A stretch of 64,000 nt of DNA. It comes from Rhea pennata (lineage: Eukaryota; Chordata; Aves; Rheiformes; Rheidae). The notes below the pieces were generated by a model. That model saw nothing but the letters and a program-made list of their open reading frames with translations. It ran no database searches and was not told the origin of the DNA. The position numbers were made by a program, and so were the translations under genes. This document shows, in pieces, positions 22,492 to 33,000 of the stretch (position 1 is the stretch's first letter; each line of letters starts with the position of its first letter). The stretch lies in contig NC_084675.1 in assembly GCF_028389875.1 (NCBI RefSeq), forward strand, positions 21,476,412-21,540,411, read 5' to 3'.

Positions 22492-24453
22492 CTTGGGGAG
22501 CAGAGCTGGGGGCGTCGCAGCCAGAAGCTCCGGGGGCGTCACGTTCTTGCCAGCCAGGACCACGGCCCCGCACTCGGCACACGCGCCGATGGTCAGCTGC
22601 TTCCCGTCATCCACCAGCAAGCTGTTGGCCACGCGGAGCGTGTAGAGGAACACGGGGAGCCTGGCAACTTGCACTGCTTTTAATCCAAGACATCGCTTCT
22701 TCTCCTGGCGGCAGAAGAAGCAGACGAACGTCTCCACTCTGTACTGCCGGGACCAGGCGCTGCTGGGGTGGTGGGAATTCCTGCCCTCGTGCTGCAGCCA
22801 CTGCCCAAGCAGGTCGTGGTAGCAGAGCACGCAGGTGGCCACGAGCCCCGTGGAGTCCGCCGGCCTGGCCCGAGGGGCGGGCGGGTAGACCGTGAGGAAG
22901 GGGAAAAAGGGCTCCTTCTCGCCAAAGCGCCCCGGCGGGTTGACGTTGAGCTGGAACTCCTTGCCGGCTCCCAGCTCGGCCCCACAGATGTAGCAAACTG
23001 AGGTGGAGCCGGACTTGATGGTGGGGTGCCCGGGTAGGCCGCTGGGGTCGCCGGCGGAGAACACCTGGTGGTACCTTCCTAGGAAGCTCTGCACCGAGGT
23101 GATGAGCTCCTCGTTGTGGCAGGCCCTGTACATGGCCCACAGGTCCTGCAAGACCCCGTAGCACTTCCGGCAGCTGCTCACCTCCCAGTGCTTGTTCAGC
23201 CCCTTGGCGCTGGGCGGGCACGGCAGGAGGCTGAGGAAGGGGAAGTGCATGGTGCTCTTGGCGTTCCCGTTGGTGATCTTGGCGGCCACCAGCCTCACCT
23301 CTTTGCCACACTCCTCCCCGCAGAGGTAGCAGGCCTCGGGCGCCGGGGCTGGGCCTGCGCCGTCCTCCTTGAGCCCTCGCCTGCCCTTGGGGGGCATGCC
23401 CGCGGCGCCGGCGTTGAGGGGCACCACGTAGAGCCGCTGGAGCACGGGCACGTTGGCCAACTCGAAGCTTTGCCACTGCTGCATGAGGGAGGCGAAGCAG
23501 CAGGGGCACACCAGGGTGCTGCCGGTGGGCGACAGGGGCTGGGCGCCCGGCGGGGGGCTGTGCAGCCACAGGAAGGGGAAGAAGGGCGCCTGCGACGTCT
23601 TCTCCTGCTTCTGCACATGGACCCGGTGCTGCGAGGCGGGCGACAAGGGGCTGCCGCAGACGTAGCAGACGGTGCCGGCCGCCGGCGCGCCCCAAGCGGG
23701 CCGCTCGCCCTCCTCCTCCTCCTCCTCCTCCTCCTCGCTGGTGATGTTGATCTCGCTGTCCTCGGAGGAGCAGCACGGCGGCCCCCGCTTGGCCGCCGCC
23801 GGCGGGAGGGGGGGCCGCGCCGCGCCGCCCGCCCCCTCGGGCTCCGAGAGCGCCTCGGCGTCGGAGAGCTCGGAGAGCTCGGAGCCCGCCGGCGGCCCTT
23901 CCTCCTCACCCCGCTCCTCCTCCTCCTCCTCCTCGTGGTCCCGGCCGGGCGCGGCGGCGCGGCGCGGCGCGCCGGCGGGGTCCCAGCCCGGCGCCCCCCG
24001 CCGCAGCCCGCCGCCCGCCGCCGCCGCCGCCTCGCACTGGTGCGGCCGCTTGAGCCAGTACATGCGCTTCTCCACGGGCGTGCGGCTCCGCTCGAAGGAG
24101 TCCCACTGCTCGCCGAGGAAGCAGCGGCAGACGGCGCAGACCAGGGCGCAGCCCTCCGCCGAGACGGCGCGGGCGCCGGGCGCCGGCTCCTGGTGCTGCA
24201 GGAAGGGGAAGAAGGGCCGGTGGTCGCGGGGGGGCCGCACTTGCAGCTTCAGCTCCTTGCCGCGGCTGATGCCGCCGCCGCAGATGAAGCAGCAGAGCGG
24301 AGCCGCCGGGGGCTGCGGCGCCCCGGGGCCGCCCGCCGCCGCCGCCGCGCCGCCCTCGCCGGCCGCCAGCGCGGCCATGAGCCGCTGCTTGCGGGAGAGC
24401 GGCGCCGCCGCCGGCCCCGGCCCCGGCCCCGGCCCCGGCCCCGGCGCGCTCAT
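22492..24453 (-). CDS. GSE1: GSE1, large 5' coding exon with a Cys-x2-Cys repeat array
   Basis: This exon encodes 654 residues from ATG at 24,453 to a GTAAGG splice donor beginning at 22,491, in phase 0. The start is chosen as the first ATG of the conserved-looking protein: it has G at -3, and the frame upstream is low-complexity. Five units each hold two Cys-x2-Cys pairs: C55/C58 with C106/C109, C263/C266 with C316/C319, C375/C378 with C428/C431, C487/C490 with C541/C544, and C578/C581 with C625/C628. Units 1-4 have an F-P-F-L signature between the pairs (82, 292, 404 and 517). Acidic linkers lie at 174-185 and 232-249. Cysteine pairing suggests zinc binding, which is an inference. The name rests on synteny: the exon lies next to CIBAR2 and KIAA0513 in the position and strand of the extended human GSE1 transcript. 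GSE1 is known as a coiled-coil partner of the CoREST/HDAC co-repressor, but that part of the protein is outside this window. Confidence 0.65.
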
Positions 24454-24925
24454 CGCCGCCCCCGGCTCATCCCGCCGCTCCGCCGGACACGCAGGCTCGG
24501 GGGGCGGGTTTGCAGCGCCGCTTCCCCGCGCCCGCCCCCGCCCGCCCCCGCGCTCCGCGGAAAGGCAAAGGAAAAAAAAAAAAAAGAAAAAAAAAAGGAA
24601 AAAAAAAAAGAGAGAGAGAGAGAGAGAAAAGTTCGCCGCCAAAGTTTGGCTCCGGCGGCGGCGCGGAGCGAGCAGGCAGGCGGCGAGCAGGCGCCGCGGC
24701 CCCGCCGCCCCGCGCTGGCCCCGCCGGCGGGCGGCCCCGGCGCCCCCGGCCCGGCTCCTCCCCGGCCCCGCCGCCCGCCCGCCCCGCGCTCGCCTGCTCG
24801 GGGGGAGGCGGCGGCCCGGCCCGGCCCGGCCCGGCCCGGCCCGGCCCCGCCGCGCCGCAGCCGCAGCGGCGCTTGGGCGGCCGCGAGGCTCCGACAGCCT
24901 CCGCGGGAGGGGGGTGCGAGCCCGC
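24454..24925 (-). promoter_or_regulatory. CpG-island promoter and 5' untranslated region of the GSE1 exon
   Basis: Extremely CpG-rich DNA lies directly upstream of the ATG and has no convincing TATA box. On the plus strand, seven GGCCC/CGGCC pentamers (about 24,808-24,846) form a G-quadruplex-prone block. No upstream stop exists in the coding frame before 25,371, but the upstream peptide is low-complexity and I do not treat it as coding. The transcription start cannot be fixed from the sequence. Confidence 0.55.
24557..24631. repeat. Purine tract with (GA)n
   Basis: About 75 bases of almost pure A and G, ending in about nine GA units. Read on the transcribed minus strand it is a CT/T-rich tract, 100-180 bases before the ATG. 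Such tracts can form triplexes and act as GAGA-type promoter elements. The function here is inference. Confidence 0.85.
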
Positions 24926-25420
24926 CCCACGGGGCGGGGGGGACGTGCATACCGGCCCCGCTGCAGCGGGGTGCAGAGCAGCCCCACGGGGCGGGGGGGA
25001 AGGGAGGGATCGGGCAAACCGACCCCACGGGAGGGGGGGGACTGTGCAAACTGACCCCACGGGGGGGACCATGTAAGGCAATCCCACGGGGGCAGGGTTG
25101 TGCAAACCGACCCCATGGGGGGGGGTGCAAACTGCAGCGGGGTGCAGAGCAACCCCATGGGGGGTGGGGGATTGCGCAAACCGACCCCACAGTGGGAACT
25201 TTGCAAGCTGGTCCCACCAGAGGTGGGGGGAGAGGACGTGCAAACCGACCCCACTGCAGCGGGGTGCAAAGCAACCCCATAGTGTGTGGGGGGGGGCAAT
25301 GTGCGCTCTGACCCCACTGCAGCGGGGTGCAAAGCAACCCCACTGGGGGGGGGGGTGCAGACTGATCCCACAAAGGGGATTTACACCCAACCCCACATGA
25401 GGGGACCTTGGGGACCAAAC
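24925..25420. repeat. Irregular G-rich minisatellite upstream of GSE1
   Basis: Copies of GCAAACCGACCCCACGGG, or shorter variants, alternate with a second module, CTGCAGCGGGGTGCARAGCA, seen near 24,960, 25,132, 25,253 and 25,316. Long G runs separate the copies. The array lies about 0.5-1 kb upstream of the ATG and gives stop-free frames on the minus strand. Confidence 0.85.
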
Positions 25421-27515
25421 CCGCAGGGGGCATTCGCAATCCGCCCCCCAAGTGCAACTGCCCACACATGGTGTTCTGCCTCCCGTGGCAGTGCTGCGTC
25501 ACCCGCCACCCCCTCCCCACGCTGTGTGTGACCCCCCCCCCCCGTAACCCCCACCCCCACCCCTGAACGAGCATGAAAAGGCACCGCAGCTCGGAGCGTC
25601 CAGGTCTGCGCGGGCAGGAGGGATCCTGCGGCGCTTTGCAGAAGACACCGCTAATGTCTCTGTCCTTTACAGTGCTGTGCACCAGACATTAACTCAGCGT
25701 CCTGACTGAATACCAGCCCTGCTAATTTATTTCACATTTAAAAGTCCTGCTGCTGTTCCAGTTCAATACCAGATTCTATTTCCCGCTTGGTCCTAAAATG
25801 CTGCATCGGTTTGCCACTCACTGGTAAATAGCTGATCTGTTCCCAGCCAGGGCTGGCCGCATTTCAGCGATGCATGCAATAAACCCTGTATATCCTTACC
25901 TGCCTTGCAGCCTACGATAAGATTTAATGCTTGTAAAGCGCTTTGCTGTCCTTGGACAATCGGCACCGCGGAAGTGCAAACTGTGCTGAGGTCCAGCCAC
26001 AATTAAACCTGGCTTATTAACCACCCGAGCATCCAGGCAGCGAACCCACAGGCTCAGCAGAGGTCTCCCAGTGAAAGAAAAAAAAATATATATATATATA
26101 TATTAGCAGCCACAAGGATATTTTCAAGCAGTTGTTTTAGGAGGAAGCCTGCTCCTCATGGTATTTCTGAGTTCACGGCAAGAGCCGCTCCAGCCCCCCC
26201 AGTCCTGTCCTTGGGAAGCACTGAGCGTGTCCCACCGGAGGGTGCTGAGGACCTGCCGGGATCAAACCCAAAGGATGCAAGCGCCAAGCAGGAGGCCGGG
26301 GACCACCGGGGTTGGCCGGCCCTCGATGTCACCTCCGTCCTCGGCCGCCGGTGCCGGCGTAAGGCGCTGCCCGGCACCTGGCCGCGAGATCAAGCGGATT
26401 GCCTGACATCAGCTGGAGCGCGAGCGGGGGGCAGGAGGGCTCTGCGGGGCCGCGGATCCGGTTTCCACGCAGATGGCTCCAGCAGCAGGGAAACGTTGGG
26501 GGCGGGGAGGGGGGGGCCGAGCCGGAGGCACAAAGCCGAGAACACGATACCTTGGGAGAACTGCCTCCGCGGGGACGTTTGCAGGGTTTTCCAGAAGGCA
26601 GCAGGGCCTCGTTATATTTTATTTATTTATAGGCCTGATGTTGTGGCTGCTCTATGCAGCGAGGGCGTTGGGAGCGCTGCGCGTGTTGCCGTGGACGTGA
26701 CTCACGCGCTCTTTAAAGGTGCACATGGCAACGCTTCAGAGCCGCTCGCTGCGGCCCCTTGCCCGGCACGCGGCGCGGCCAGGAACGTGCCTTGTTTCCT
26801 TCCAGTCCTATCTAATGTGCCACGGTGGTAATCCGGGATTTTCTTTTCTTTTCTTTTTTCCTCCCAGAAGAGCAGAATTAGGCAAAAAGGAGCAGGCAGC
26901 CTGGGATTTCCCGGCCGCCCCGGGCCGCCCTCGCAGAGCTGCCGACGGCCGCGCTCGGACCCAGCGGCTCCTTCGTCATCCCGCGCCGCTTGCGACAGAG
27001 AGGCCGGGAGGGAGAGCGAATTTCTCAAGTCGGCCTCGGGAAGAACTGAAAACATATGCCCTGGCGGCAAAGGCGTTCCCCGGGGGCGCGGGGTTTTCCT
27101 CCGCGCCGCGCCGGCGCTGCAAAGCGGCGCGAGGCGCTGCGCAAAGCGCCTGCCGCGCCGGCGCCGCGCCGGCTGCGCGCCCGCGGGGCCCCGCTCCCCT
27201 CCGCGCGCGCGGCCGAGCCCGCCGGCGCTGCGCCCTCGCGCGCGGGCACGTGCCGCGGATCCCCGCTCCCCGGCACCGGGAGGCTAATGTGGAAATTACC
27301 AGCTGCTTATTCTTTCCAGCTGTTGCTGTGAGTCATCAAGTGCCTCAAAGAGCATTTCAAACAGCGCAGTGCCTTCGAGACAGCGTGACTGCTCCGCCAG
27401 CCACCCCCTCCGGATAATCCTCCGTGGGGTCTGCTGGTTGAAAGGGGAATATTTCTCCAAGGAGTCAATTCCCACGGGAACCGAGCCGGGCGGGAGGAGA
27501 GGGCAGGGACTTCCA
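25421..27515. other. Intergenic DNA with AT-richer islands, no gene seen
   Basis: The segment 25,620-26,030 is the least GC-rich part and contains CATTTAAAAG, TGATCTGTTCCC, ATTTAATGCTTG and AATTAAACC. It could be a conserved element. A TA microsatellite follows (26,086-26,103). The rest is GC-rich with no exon-like signals. Confidence 0.5.
26086..26103. repeat. (TA)n microsatellite
   Basis: About nine TA units directly after an A run. Confidence 0.9.
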
Positions 27516-27519
27516 CCTC

Positions 27520-28755
27520 CCTGCATGAGCTCCCATCTCCCTGCATGGCTCCCACCTCCCTGCATGGGCTCCCACCTCCATCCACGGCTCCCACCTCCAT
27601 CCACGGCTCCCACCTCCGTTCATGGCTCCCACCTCCGTGCATGGCTCCCACCTCTGTGCATGGCTCCCACCTCCCTGCATGAGCTCCCACCTCCCTGCAT
27701 GGCTCTCACCTCCCTGCATGAGCTCCCATCTCCCTGCATGGCTCTCACCTCCCTGCATGAGCTCCCACCTCCCTGCATGGCTCTCACCTCCCTGCATGAG
27801 CTCCCATCTCCCTGCATGGCTCCCACCTCCCTGCATGAGCTCCCACCTCCCTGCATGGCTCTCACCTCCCTGCATGAGCTCCCACCTCCCTGCATGGCTC
27901 CCACCTCCCTGCATGGCTCCCACCTCCCTGCATGAGCTCCCACCTCCCTGCATGGCTCCCACCTCCCTGCATGGCTCCCACCTCCGTTCATGGCTCCCAC
28001 CTCCGTGCATGGCTCCCACCTCCCTGCATGAGCTCCCACCTCCCTGCATGGCTCCCACCTCCCTGCATGGGCTCCCACCTCCCTGCATGGCTCCCACCTC
28101 CCTGCATGGCTCCCACCTCCGTTCATGGCTCCCACCTCCGTGCATGGCTCCCACCTCCCTGCATGGGCTCCCACCTCCATCCACGGCTCCCACCTCTGTT
28201 CATGGCTCCCACCTCCCTGCATGGCTCCCACCTCCCTGCATGAGCTCCCACCTCCCTGCATGGCTCCCACCTCCCTGCATGGCTCCCACCTCCCTGCATG
28301 AGCTCCCACCTCCCTGCATGGCTCCCACCTCCCTGCATGGCTCCCACCTCCGTTCATGGCTCCCACCTCCGTGCATGGCTCCCACCTCCCTGCATGAGCT
28401 CCCACCTCCCTGCATGGCTCCCACCTCCCTGCATGGGCTCCCACCTCCCTGCATGGCTCCCACCTCCCTGCATGGCTCCCACCTCCGTTCATGGCTCCCA
28501 CCTCCGTGCATGGCTCCCACCTCCCTGCATGGGCTCCCACCTCCATCCACGGCTCCCACCTCTGTTCATGGCTCCCACCTCCCTGCATGGCTCCCACCTC
28601 CCTGCATGAGCTCCCACCTCCCTGCATGGCTCCCACCTCCCTGCATGGGCTCCCACCTCCATCCACGGCTCCCACCTCTGTTCATGGCTCCCACCTCCCT
28701 GCATGGCTCCCACCTCCCTGCATGAGCTCCCATCTCCCTGCATGGCTCCCATCTC
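27520..28755. repeat. 19/20-bp minisatellite of about 1.2 kb with a 366-bp higher-order period
   Basis: More than 60 units of GGCTCCCACCTCCCTGCAT, with variants that end CATGAG or CATGGG (20 bp), CCGTTCAT, CCGTGCAT or CCATCCAC. The variant order around 27,981-28,205 recurs 366 bp later around 28,347-28,571, so at least one block was duplicated as a unit. Long open frames on both strands here come from a stop-free unit and are not genes. Confidence 0.95.
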
Positions 28756-29229
28756 CGAGCATCTGCCAGCCCCGTGGAGCTTTGCCCCGGCACGATGCTG
28801 CAGGGCCTGGGAGGGCAGCGAGCCCCAGCACGGCCCCAAGTGCGTGCTGGGCACCGTGCCACCGCCGGACTCCCGCTGGGAACAACCCCCCGGATAGCGA
28901 GCTTCCTGCTGGGTCCTGTTCTGCCACCCCTCACCGGAGACTAGCATTTTTCCACAAATCCCCCTGGGAATTGCGGCGGTGCCCAGGTCGCCAGCAGCTG
29001 GGGGGCAGAGCATGGAGGGGCGCCGGCACAGAGCCGGGTTCCCAGCTCCACCAGGCTCCTGGGAAAAGGCCCTCCGGGACCCGGCGGGGTGCGCGCGCGC
29101 AGCAGAGCGGCCACGTCACCTGCCCCGGCGAGGCTGGCAGCGCGGGCTCCGCGGGAGCGCGGCGGCTGGCCTGGAGTTCAGCAGCCTTGAACTCGGTGCA
29201 AAACAGCTGTATTTTTCCCTGCAAGCTGT

Positions 29230-29280
29230 GCTTTTTTTTTTTTTTTTTTTTTTTGCCTCTTTTTTTTTTTTTTTTTTTTA
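29230..29280. repeat. Interrupted poly-T tract
   Basis: Two T runs of about 20 each, separated by GCCTC. An A-rich run follows at 29,480-29,510. No retroposon body is visible between them. Confidence 0.85.
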
Positions 29281-29982
29281 AGAGTGATCTATGCACTCAG
29301 TTTGTGCTTATTTTTCAGATGGGAAAGATAGTGCTGGCTTATGGTAATATTCAGGATATATCCTTCTGCTGACAGTTTTTGGAGGTTCTCAAATGAGTTT
29401 TTTAATTAAAGTTTTTTATTCAGTCGTTTTGCTGGAAGAGGCCAGACGGCTTTTCTCCTACTTGTCAGCTTTTTCTTGTCAAAAAAAGAAAAAAAAAAAA
29501 AAAAAAAAAAGACAGAGAGAAGGTGTACGGTGGGGTTCCCCCTGCCAAAAATGGAAGAAATTTGTAGGAAAAGCTTTCACTGGAAAACAAGAGCCTTTCA
29601 GGGGCATGCAATCCAGCACGCGGGAGCCGGCTCTGGGAGGAGCAGGGCAGCGAGGCAGCGCGCCGGGCTTATCGAGGAGGGGGCCCGCGGGGGACGCCTG
29701 GAGGCCAGGGAAGCCCCCCGGTCCCTCGCGGTGCCTCCGGAGCCGGACGGCCTCCGCAGCCCGGCGGCCGCCGCCAGGACACGACGCTGCGGAGCCGGAG
29801 CGGCTCTGCTCTGCAAAGCGCTTTCGGGGACACTGCACAAAGAGAGGAAAAAAATAAAATAAAATTGCAGCTCCTGTGACAGCCAGAGGACGAATCCGCA
29901 CCGGGGAGGCTGTTCAGCGCCAGCTCAGCTCCCGGCCCCGCAGTCACACATCACCGAGGTCCAACTGGGGACAGCCTGGAGG

Positions 29983-30082
29983 CTGTGTGCAAACATGCAC
30001 GTGTGCACATGCATGTGCGTGTGCATGCATGCGCGTGTGCACGTGTGTGTGCATTCCTCTGTGTGTGCACGCACACGTGCGA
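29983..30082. repeat. Alternating purine-pyrimidine GTGCATGC tract
   Basis: About 100 bp are mostly alternating purine and pyrimidine, built from GTGTGCA, ATGCATG, GCGTGTGC and CACGTGTGTG. Such tracts favour Z-DNA. ATGCATGC and similar palindromes occur several times. Confidence 0.85.
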
Positions 30083-33000
30083 CAGCGAAGCGGAGATCCG
30101 GCGTCGGAGAGGGTCCCCGCATGGGTATCTGCCATCCGCACCCCTCGGCTCACCCCCTCGCAGCCCTCGATGCTGCGGCCAGCACCGGTGATTGCTTGTT
30201 TTTGGGAAGGGGCAAGAGTGACGACGCCCTCCCGGGCACCACGGAGTGGGAAGGAAAAGCCGGGGGGTGGGATCTCCGGGGCCAAACCCTGCCCGTACCA
30301 GCCTGACCTCCAGCGCGGGCGCCTGGGCTGCTCCGGGCGGGAGCAGCGGCCCGCGGCGTGACTCACGGCGTGGCACCGTTCCCTGCGAGGCAGGAGGGAG
30401 CCACGTCCCCCGGCGCGGCACAAGGGCTGGGTTGCTTTTTTTTTTTTTTTTTTTTGGGGGGGGGAAGAGAGAGAGAGAGAGGGTTTTTTTTCCTTTTCCT
30501 TTCCAGAACGCGCTGCTCTGCAAATGCCAAGCGCTGATGCCAAAGGGCCGTGTCAACAAAGAAGAATGAGTGTGGCTGTTAGAGGCTGCTATTAAAGCAG
30601 GGTGGGGAAGGCGGGGGGGGGGGGGGGGCGGGGGGAAAAGGTTTTTAAGTGCAAATATTAACATTTACAAAGCAGTAAAAATTTGGGAGCACCAGCCAGG
30701 CCCCTGCAATGCCTTGGGGGAGGGGGGTCATGCTGAGCAAGCAGCCTGCAGCCCGCGTCCTTCCCGGGGACTTGGCACCTTCCCCGCAGGGCCGGCAGAG
30801 CGTTTTTCCAAGCGTCTCCCTCCCCGCGGCGCCCGGAGCCCTGCCGGGGAGGGTGGCCCGCGCCGCCCCAGCTCGGCCGCGGGAGGCCCCCGGAGCCGAG
30901 CGCCCGGAGCTGCTCCCAGGCGGTCGCTGCCCGTCGCCGCCTTTCCCCTCGCCCCGCTCGCGTGACGGCGAAGATGCAACGGCAAGACGGGCTCTCCGGT
31001 TTCAGCTTGCTATTCCCAGCCCCTGATTCCCGGGTCCAGGATGCCGTCTGCCCGCTCCTGCCCGGCCCGGGGCCGCTGGCACCCGCGGGCGCCGGAGCCG
31101 GCCCGGCCCGGCAGGGATCCCCCGATTCCCTCCCTGCCACTCGACGCCGCTGGCTCCTGGCACACGTTTGCGCGGGAGGAGCTGGCCCGCGGCGAGCTCG
31201 AAGCCAGCCCTTTTTCTCCAGCCGGATATATCGGAAATATCAAGGGATAAACAAAGGGCAAAGCCTTCTCCCAAATTCCCCTTTAAAAAAGCAGCAACAG
31301 AAAAAGCTTGGTGTTAATGCAAATATTTCCTCAATTTTGACTTTTAAAGATTTTCCAGCTGACACTTTTTAAAGTGTGTTTTAGGCTCACGTTATCCCTT
31401 GCTCGGCTCTTGCGCCGGAGCGCACGCTGCGAGTTTCGGAATGGTGATTTTTCCGCGCTTATTTAGGAAGAAATGTGTTAGAAGGAGGTCAAACCTCCTC
31501 GAAAGGCCCTCTTTGCATGTTCCCCCCCGTCCTTGCAGAGAAAAAAACGAAAATTTTCGTCAAAATCGAAACGTTCCCACAGAAATTGGTATTTCCCGAT
31601 GGGAAAGCACTCCATCAGCAAAACGCTGACCCGCTCCGGTTACAGGCTGGTCACGGCGATGAGGCAACGCAGCTGGGAAAGGAATTAAAAGGGAGCCGGG
31701 AAGCCGCGGCGCGGCGGGGCCGGCTGCGCCCGCACGGGGCCGCGCGGCCGGGGAGCTGGCGGAGCGCAGGGCGCCCGGTGCTCACCGCCGGGCTCCCGGA
31801 TCCCCGCCGGGGCCGGAGAGCACCGGCTGCCATCCCCGTCTTAACGGCGAGAATTGGTGCAGGCAAAAATTTTGCAGCTTTTTTTTTTTTTTTTTTTTTT
31901 TTTGCTTTTTTTAGGCAGCCTGGTAAATACAGGACGCCTCCACGCAGGAGGAGCCCGTACGGGTTGTCTCTTCCAGGGCCGGCGGGGGAGGAAGGAAATT
32001 CATGCGTTGGAAAGATTTTGTGCCGGGGCAGCGCTGGGCCCAGCGGGGATGCCTCGAGCCCCGTTGCTCCAGGCCCGGAGCCGGTTCCTGGGGAAAAGCG
32101 GGCTGGAAACGCACCTGCGGCGACATCGCCTTCCCGGGGAGGAACGGAGCCCGGTGGCTCCCTGGGCCTCCCGCTAAAAGCGGCCGTCGCGGAGGGATGC
32201 GCTGGAGCCGAATCCGGATCCCGCAAATGCTCCTTCGCTCCCGTGCACCCCAGGCGCCCCCGGCCCCCCATCTCTTCCGAAAGGAGGGGGCACCAGGCGT
32301 CCCGAGAAAGCTCCATCCCGACCCCTCCGCATTCCTCCCCGCTCCTGCCCCCGCAGGAAAGCAATGCCGGCACCGTGGACTAAAAGCAAGTTTATCTTAA
32401 TGGCTTTTTTTAATATATATATTAAAAAAAATACAGCTTCATTGGAAAGACGCTTTTTGGGGGGCTGAGGGAGGGGGGAAGGTTTATGCCTCCCTGGAGA
32501 CCTCTTCAATAAACCGCGTTCTGGCTCTCCGCGCGTCTGACTGCAAATCAGGTTCCAGCCGTTCCCTTCCTGTGCCGACCTGCTGGAGTCTGCTGTTATT
32601 CTTGGCAGGGTGCCCCGAAGGAAGAAAAATCCCCCCCCGGCTCCCAGCGGCTGGGAAATGCTGATGACATGACACCTTCCAGCATTCCTCAAGGTCAAGA
32701 GGGGAGGCAGGGAAATGAAAGGGGAGAGGGCGTTCGCGGCGGGTTATTGCTCCGCTCCGGCATTTCCCTTGGATGCTCGCTCCCGGCTGCGCCCGCTCCC
32801 AGCGCGGAGAAGCCGAGCGGACGCTGCCGGCGGCGGCGGGGCCGGGTGGGACGCGCCGCGGCTCCGGGAGGGGTTTGCACCGGGCGCTGAGCGCGGCGAT
32901 GTCCCCCGGGGTCCCTCGCAGGCCACGTCTAGGTGCGCCAGCGTGGGGACCCGCGTCTCGGGCCTCGGGCTCGGAGCGGAGCAGTGCCGGCTCCCCGGCC

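Noticed and set aside
23116-25311. Plus-strand open frame of 731 codons antisense to the GSE1 exon
   Set aside because: It is a shadow of the real coding strand in GC-rich sequence. It has no conserved motifs and a biased Ala/Arg/Gly composition.
24454-25371. Upstream in-frame extension of the GSE1 exon by 306 codons
   Set aside because: The frame is open only because the G-rich minisatellite, the GC-rich island and the purine tract lack stops. The peptide is low-complexity and the ATG at 24,453 has a good context.
27465-28725. Long repetitive open frames on both strands
   Set aside because: They are artefacts of the stop-free 19/20-bp minisatellite. There is no start context, splice context or domain.
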